A stretch of 64,000 nt of DNA from Streptomyces sulphureus DSM 40104 (GTDB lineage Bacteria > Actinomycetota > Actinomycetes > Streptomycetales > Streptomycetaceae). Where the stretch lies: contig NZ_KB905825.1 in assembly GCF_000381025.1 (NCBI RefSeq), forward strand, positions 62,001 to 126,000, read 5' to 3'. Below the pieces are notes generated by a model. The model was given only the letters and a program-made list of their open reading frames with translations. It did no database searches and had not been told where the DNA came from. Both the position numbers and the translations under genes were made by a program. Of the stretch, positions 61,466-64,000 are shown piece by piece (the first letter of the stretch is position 1; every line of letters starts with the position of its first letter).

Positions 61466-62802
61466 CAGTGGGCACCTCCCAGCGGCAGGGTGGCGAGGAC
61501 GCCGGGCAACTGCTCGCGGTCGAGCCGGACGAGTCCGACCTTCGCGGAGCGCGCCGTGCGCTCCAGGTGTCGGCGGGCCGAGTCCAGTTCCGTCTCCGAA
61601 CGGCCGGTCACCCGCAGATGCCCGGCGAGGGCCGCCGACTTGTTCCCGCGGGAGCGCCCGACCGTCAGGCTGAAGGTGGTCGTGAAGGTCGGCACCGAGG
61701 TCAGGAGCGCCGCAAGACGCGGCAGCGGCGTCGCGGCGCGGCCCAACTCCGGCCAGCGGCCCACCTGGTAGGTGCTGTGGTGCCGGTCGTCGCACTGCCA
61801 CTCGCGGGCCGTCTCCGTGGTGCGCCGGGCCGGCGGGGTGTCGGGCTGGCTCGCCCTCGCCGTCGCGACGGGGTTGACGCAGGCCGAGGTGGCGACGGCC
61901 GAGACCAGCTCCTCCTCGCTCAACACCGTCGTACGGAAGCCGGCGCCCGTGCAACGGCTGGCGAGGTGGTCCGCGGCGCGTACGAGGCAACGGCGCGCGC
62001 CGAGCAGCCCGCCACCGCGCAACCGCACGGCGTCCGGGCAGAGTTCGGGGTCGAGCTTGAGCGCCACCCAGGTGAGCCGCAGTGCGGGCGAGCCCGTCTG
62101 CTGCTGGAGCGGGCCGTAACTGTGGCGCGCCACCGACTGCTCGGGGAGGTGCGGCGCGGGTGCCGGCTGGACGTGCTGCACGATCTGCACCGACTCCAGC
62201 CGGATACCGTCGACTTCGAGTGCGTCGTGAAGCAGCCCGAGCGGCAGCGCACGGGCGCCGAACGCCGGACGCAGCGCGCTGTCGACGGCCTCGACGCGCA
62301 CCACGGCGGTGAGGAAGGTACCGTCCCCCAGCATCCCGACGGTGCGCCTGTCCCGGTCGACGTACGCCTGCGTGTGCAGCCCGGGGACGCACTCGGCCGC
62401 CGGCGCGAATCCGGCGTCCACCCCCAACCTGCCCTGGGTATCGAGGAGTTCGGAGGGCAGGGGGCCGCTCATCTGACGTCTGCGGGAACGCAGCGCGAGG
62501 TGCGTCGAGAACCAGTCGACGACCGACCTGTGGTGGCGGCGCAGCACCGCGAAGCAGACCAGCGCGCCGGCGACGACGGCCGCAGGGACCAGCATCAGCC
62601 CGTGCACGGCGGCGGCGACGAGGAGCACGGCTGCCGCCAGCTCCAGCAGCACCAGTTGGGTCAGCGCGAAAGGCCCGAGGCGGTTGGTACGGAACTCGGT
62701 CCGCAGCGCGGTCGAAGCAGGCGTGCGCGGCGCGGAGTTGACCGGTGCCGACTCCGGTTGCCGCTGCGTGACGGAGCCTCGGGTACGCGTCGCCATTGCC
62801 AT
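61465..62802 (-). CDS. eccE: Type VII secretion protein EccE
   Basis: 445 residues. Two N-terminal membrane spans (about 45-66 and 70-88: FALTQLVLLELAAAVLLVAA and LMLVPAAVVAGALVCFAVL) and a large soluble part with RTVGMLGDGTFLTAVVRVEA and a C-terminal TFTTTFSLTVGRSRGNKSAA block match the EccE layout. EccE sits in the inner membrane complex with EccB, EccC and EccD. The ATG at 62802 follows GAGGGGG. Divergent from eccB, with a shared 184-bp promoter region. Confidence 0.85.
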   Translation of the reverse strand: MAMATRTRGSVTQRQPESAPVNSAPRTPASTALRTEFRTNRLGPFALTQLVLLELAAAVLLVAAAVHGLMLVPAAVVAGALVCFAVLRRHHRSVVDWFSTHLALRSRRRQMSGPLPSELLDTQGRLGVDAGFAPAAECVPGLHTQAYVDRDRRTVGMLGDGTFLTAVVRVEAVDSALRPAFGARALPLGLLHDALEVDGIRLESVQIVQHVQPAPAPHLPEQSVARHSYGPLQQQTGSPALRLTWVALKLDPELCPDAVRLRGGGLLGARRCLVRAADHLASRCTGAGFRTTVLSEEELVSAVATSACVNPVATARASQPDTPPARRTTETAREWQCDDRHHSTYQVGRWPELGRAATPLPRLAALLTSVPTFTTTFSLTVGRSRGNKSAALAGHLRVTGRSETELDSARRHLERTARSAKVGLVRLDREQLPGVLATLPLGGAH

Positions 62803-62986
62803 CCCGAAGGCCCCCTCTTGTCCGTATGCGCCCGGCGGTCAAGGGCGTTGAACGGTCGATCACCCTACCTGAGCGGCGCGCAGCAGTGTGCAACCGGCAT
62901 AGTAGGGGCCGTGCCGGCGTCGCGGCACCCGAGGCGGAGGCCGCATCCGACGGCCGACGGGGATCAGCAGGGGAGACGCACCACTC

Positions 62987-64000
62987 ATGGCATCACGGCG
63001 GGACGAGCTCAACGCCTACACCTTCGCGAAGAAGCGGCTCAACGCGGCATTCCTCCAGCCCTCGCAGACGGGCACCGAGGAGGGCGCACCGCGACCGCTG
63101 CGGGCCGTGCTGCCCGGGATGGTCGTGGGTGCGCTCGTCCTCGCCGGGTTCGGCGCATGGGGCATGTTCAAACCCAAGGAGCCCGAGAAGTGGGACGAGG
63201 TCGGCGAGAAGGTCATCGTCGGCAGCAAGTCCACCACTCGATACGTGGTGTTGAAGACCAACAAAAAGAAGCAGCTCCACCCCGTCCTCAACCTCGCCTC
63301 GGCGCGGCTGCTCCTCGACGCGGGCAAGGGCGAGGTCGTCAAGGTCGACGAGGAGGTCCTCGACGGCGGCGACATACCGCACGGCGCCACCATCGGCATC
63401 CCGTACGGCCCGGACCGCCTCCCCGAGCCCGAAGAGGCGGGCGCCGCCAAGCGCTGGGCCGTCTGCGAGCGTCCGGGGCAGGGCGGGCGCGCCATCCAGA
63501 AGGCCGCGTTCGTCTTCGCCGAGCGGGACGCGCAGCGGACCGAGGGGCAACGCCGCCTGAGAGGAGGCGAGTTGCTCTTCGTCGAGGACCGCGGCGGGCA
63601 GCGGTGGGCGGTCGACAGCAAGGGGGTGAAGTACCCCGTGCCCGAGGACGAGCTGCTGCTGCGCACACTCTTCCGCAGCGAGCAGCCGCAGCGCGTCTCG
63701 AACGAGTGGCTCGCCACCTTCCGCGAGGGTGACGAGATCAACTTTCCGCAGGTGCCGGGCCGGGTGAACCAACGCGCCGGCGCCTCCGACGAGTTGGGCG
63801 AGGCGGACCGGGTGGGGATGGTGCTGCGAGCCCGGGCCGGCACCGGTTACCAGCACTATCTCGTCCTCACCGGACGCGTCGTACCCGTCTCCGACTTCAC
63901 TGCCGTCCTGCTGCTCAGCAAGACCGAGCAGCCGAGCGGGCAGAACGGCAGGGCGACGACGGTGGCGCCGAGCGCGATCGTTCCGGGGAAGCGCGCCTTC
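62987..64000 (+). CDS. eccB: Type VII secretion protein EccB, truncated by window edge
   Basis: 338 residues are visible before the window ends. The N-terminus ASRRDELNAYTFAKKRLNAA is the EccB start, a single membrane span follows (VLPGMVVGALVLAGFGAWGM, about 42-61), then the periplasmic repeat domain: GATIGIPYGPDRLPEP and VNLASARLLL-like blocks typical of EccB. Membrane-anchored core component of the ESX secretion machine. The ATG at 62987 has GGGGAG 11 bases upstream. Further esx genes presumably follow to the right. Confidence 0.93.
   Translation, partial: MASRRDELNAYTFAKKRLNAAFLQPSQTGTEEGAPRPLRAVLPGMVVGALVLAGFGAWGMFKPKEPEKWDEVGEKVIVGSKSTTRYVVLKTNKKKQLHPVLNLASARLLLDAGKGEVVKVDEEVLDGGDIPHGATIGIPYGPDRLPEPEEAGAAKRWAVCERPGQGGRAIQKAAFVFAERDAQRTEGQRRLRGGELLFVEDRGGQRWAVDSKGVKYPVPEDELLLRTLFRSEQPQRVSNEWLATFREGDEINFPQVPGRVNQRAGASDELGEADRVGMVLRARAGTGYQHYLVLTGRVVPVSDFTAVLLLSKTEQPSGQNGRATTVAPSAIVPGKRAF

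Overview
The window is a piece of a high-GC actinobacterial chromosome, almost certainly Streptomyces or a close relative. Coding genes have strong G/C third-position bias, many start with GTG, ribosome binding sites are AGGAGG-like, and the gene order (rpsB-tsf-pyrH-frr-cdsA; dxr-site-2 protease-ispG; proS; rimP-nusA-ylxR-infB-rbfA-truB-ribF; then a type VII secretion locus) is the order known from streptomycete core chromosomes. I found no rRNA, tRNA, CRISPR array, transposase, integrase or prophage gene.

Layout. 1-1.5 kb: the end of a TetR-type regulator facing an M23 (LytM) peptidase. 1.9-6.8 kb: translation and phospholipid block (rpsB, tsf, pyrH, frr, cdsA). 7.0-8.4 kb: a TetR regulator and an alpha/beta hydrolase on the minus strand with an AT-rich palindromic operator. 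8.6-9.7 kb: rlmN. 9.7-13.6 kb: a TPP riboswitch followed by a three-gene thiamine-type ABC importer. 13.6-15.5 kb: a convergent two-gene ABC exporter-like pair. 15.8-20.8 kb: a gamma-aminobutyraldehyde-type dehydrogenase, a zinc-ribbon gene with no stop of its own, glycerophosphodiester phosphodiesterase, adenosine deaminase and two small conserved proteins. 20.8-25.3 kb: a NarL-type two-component system divergent from an FtsX/LolD-type ABC transporter, then a PAP2 phosphatase. 25.5-35.7 kb: gabT, a membrane-anchored P-loop ATPase, a PucR regulator, an aldehyde dehydrogenase, a 39-residue membrane peptide and a large acyl-CoA dehydrogenase; the aminotransferase, PucR and the two dehydrogenases together suggest GABA/polyamine catabolism.

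35.8-41.3 kb: MEP isoprenoid genes dxr and ispG flanking a site-2 protease, then two GNAT acetyltransferases. 41.4-45.2 kb: proS, then a minus-strand phosphotransferase, a DUF4439 ferritin-like protein and a lipoprotein. 45.5-52.7 kb: the nusA-infB operon. 53.0-57.7 kb: a 1191-residue protein joining a catalytically degenerate trypsin-like domain to an altered P-loop domain, and ribF. 58.1-64.0 kb: the left end of a type VII (ESX) locus: a MinD-like ATPase with a long disordered N-terminus, a small companion gene, eccE, and the divergent start of eccB, cut by the window edge.

Points most worth a second look: the pseudoprotease/P-loop protein at 53.0 kb; long hairpins in front of pyrH (3901-3956) and in front of the DUF503 gene (50834-50882); an ABC ATPase whose LSGGQ signature is replaced; a zinc-ribbon gene that runs on antisense through its neighbours; degenerate ~57-bp repeats upstream of the aldehyde dehydrogenase; and DnaA-box matches in two intergenic regions.
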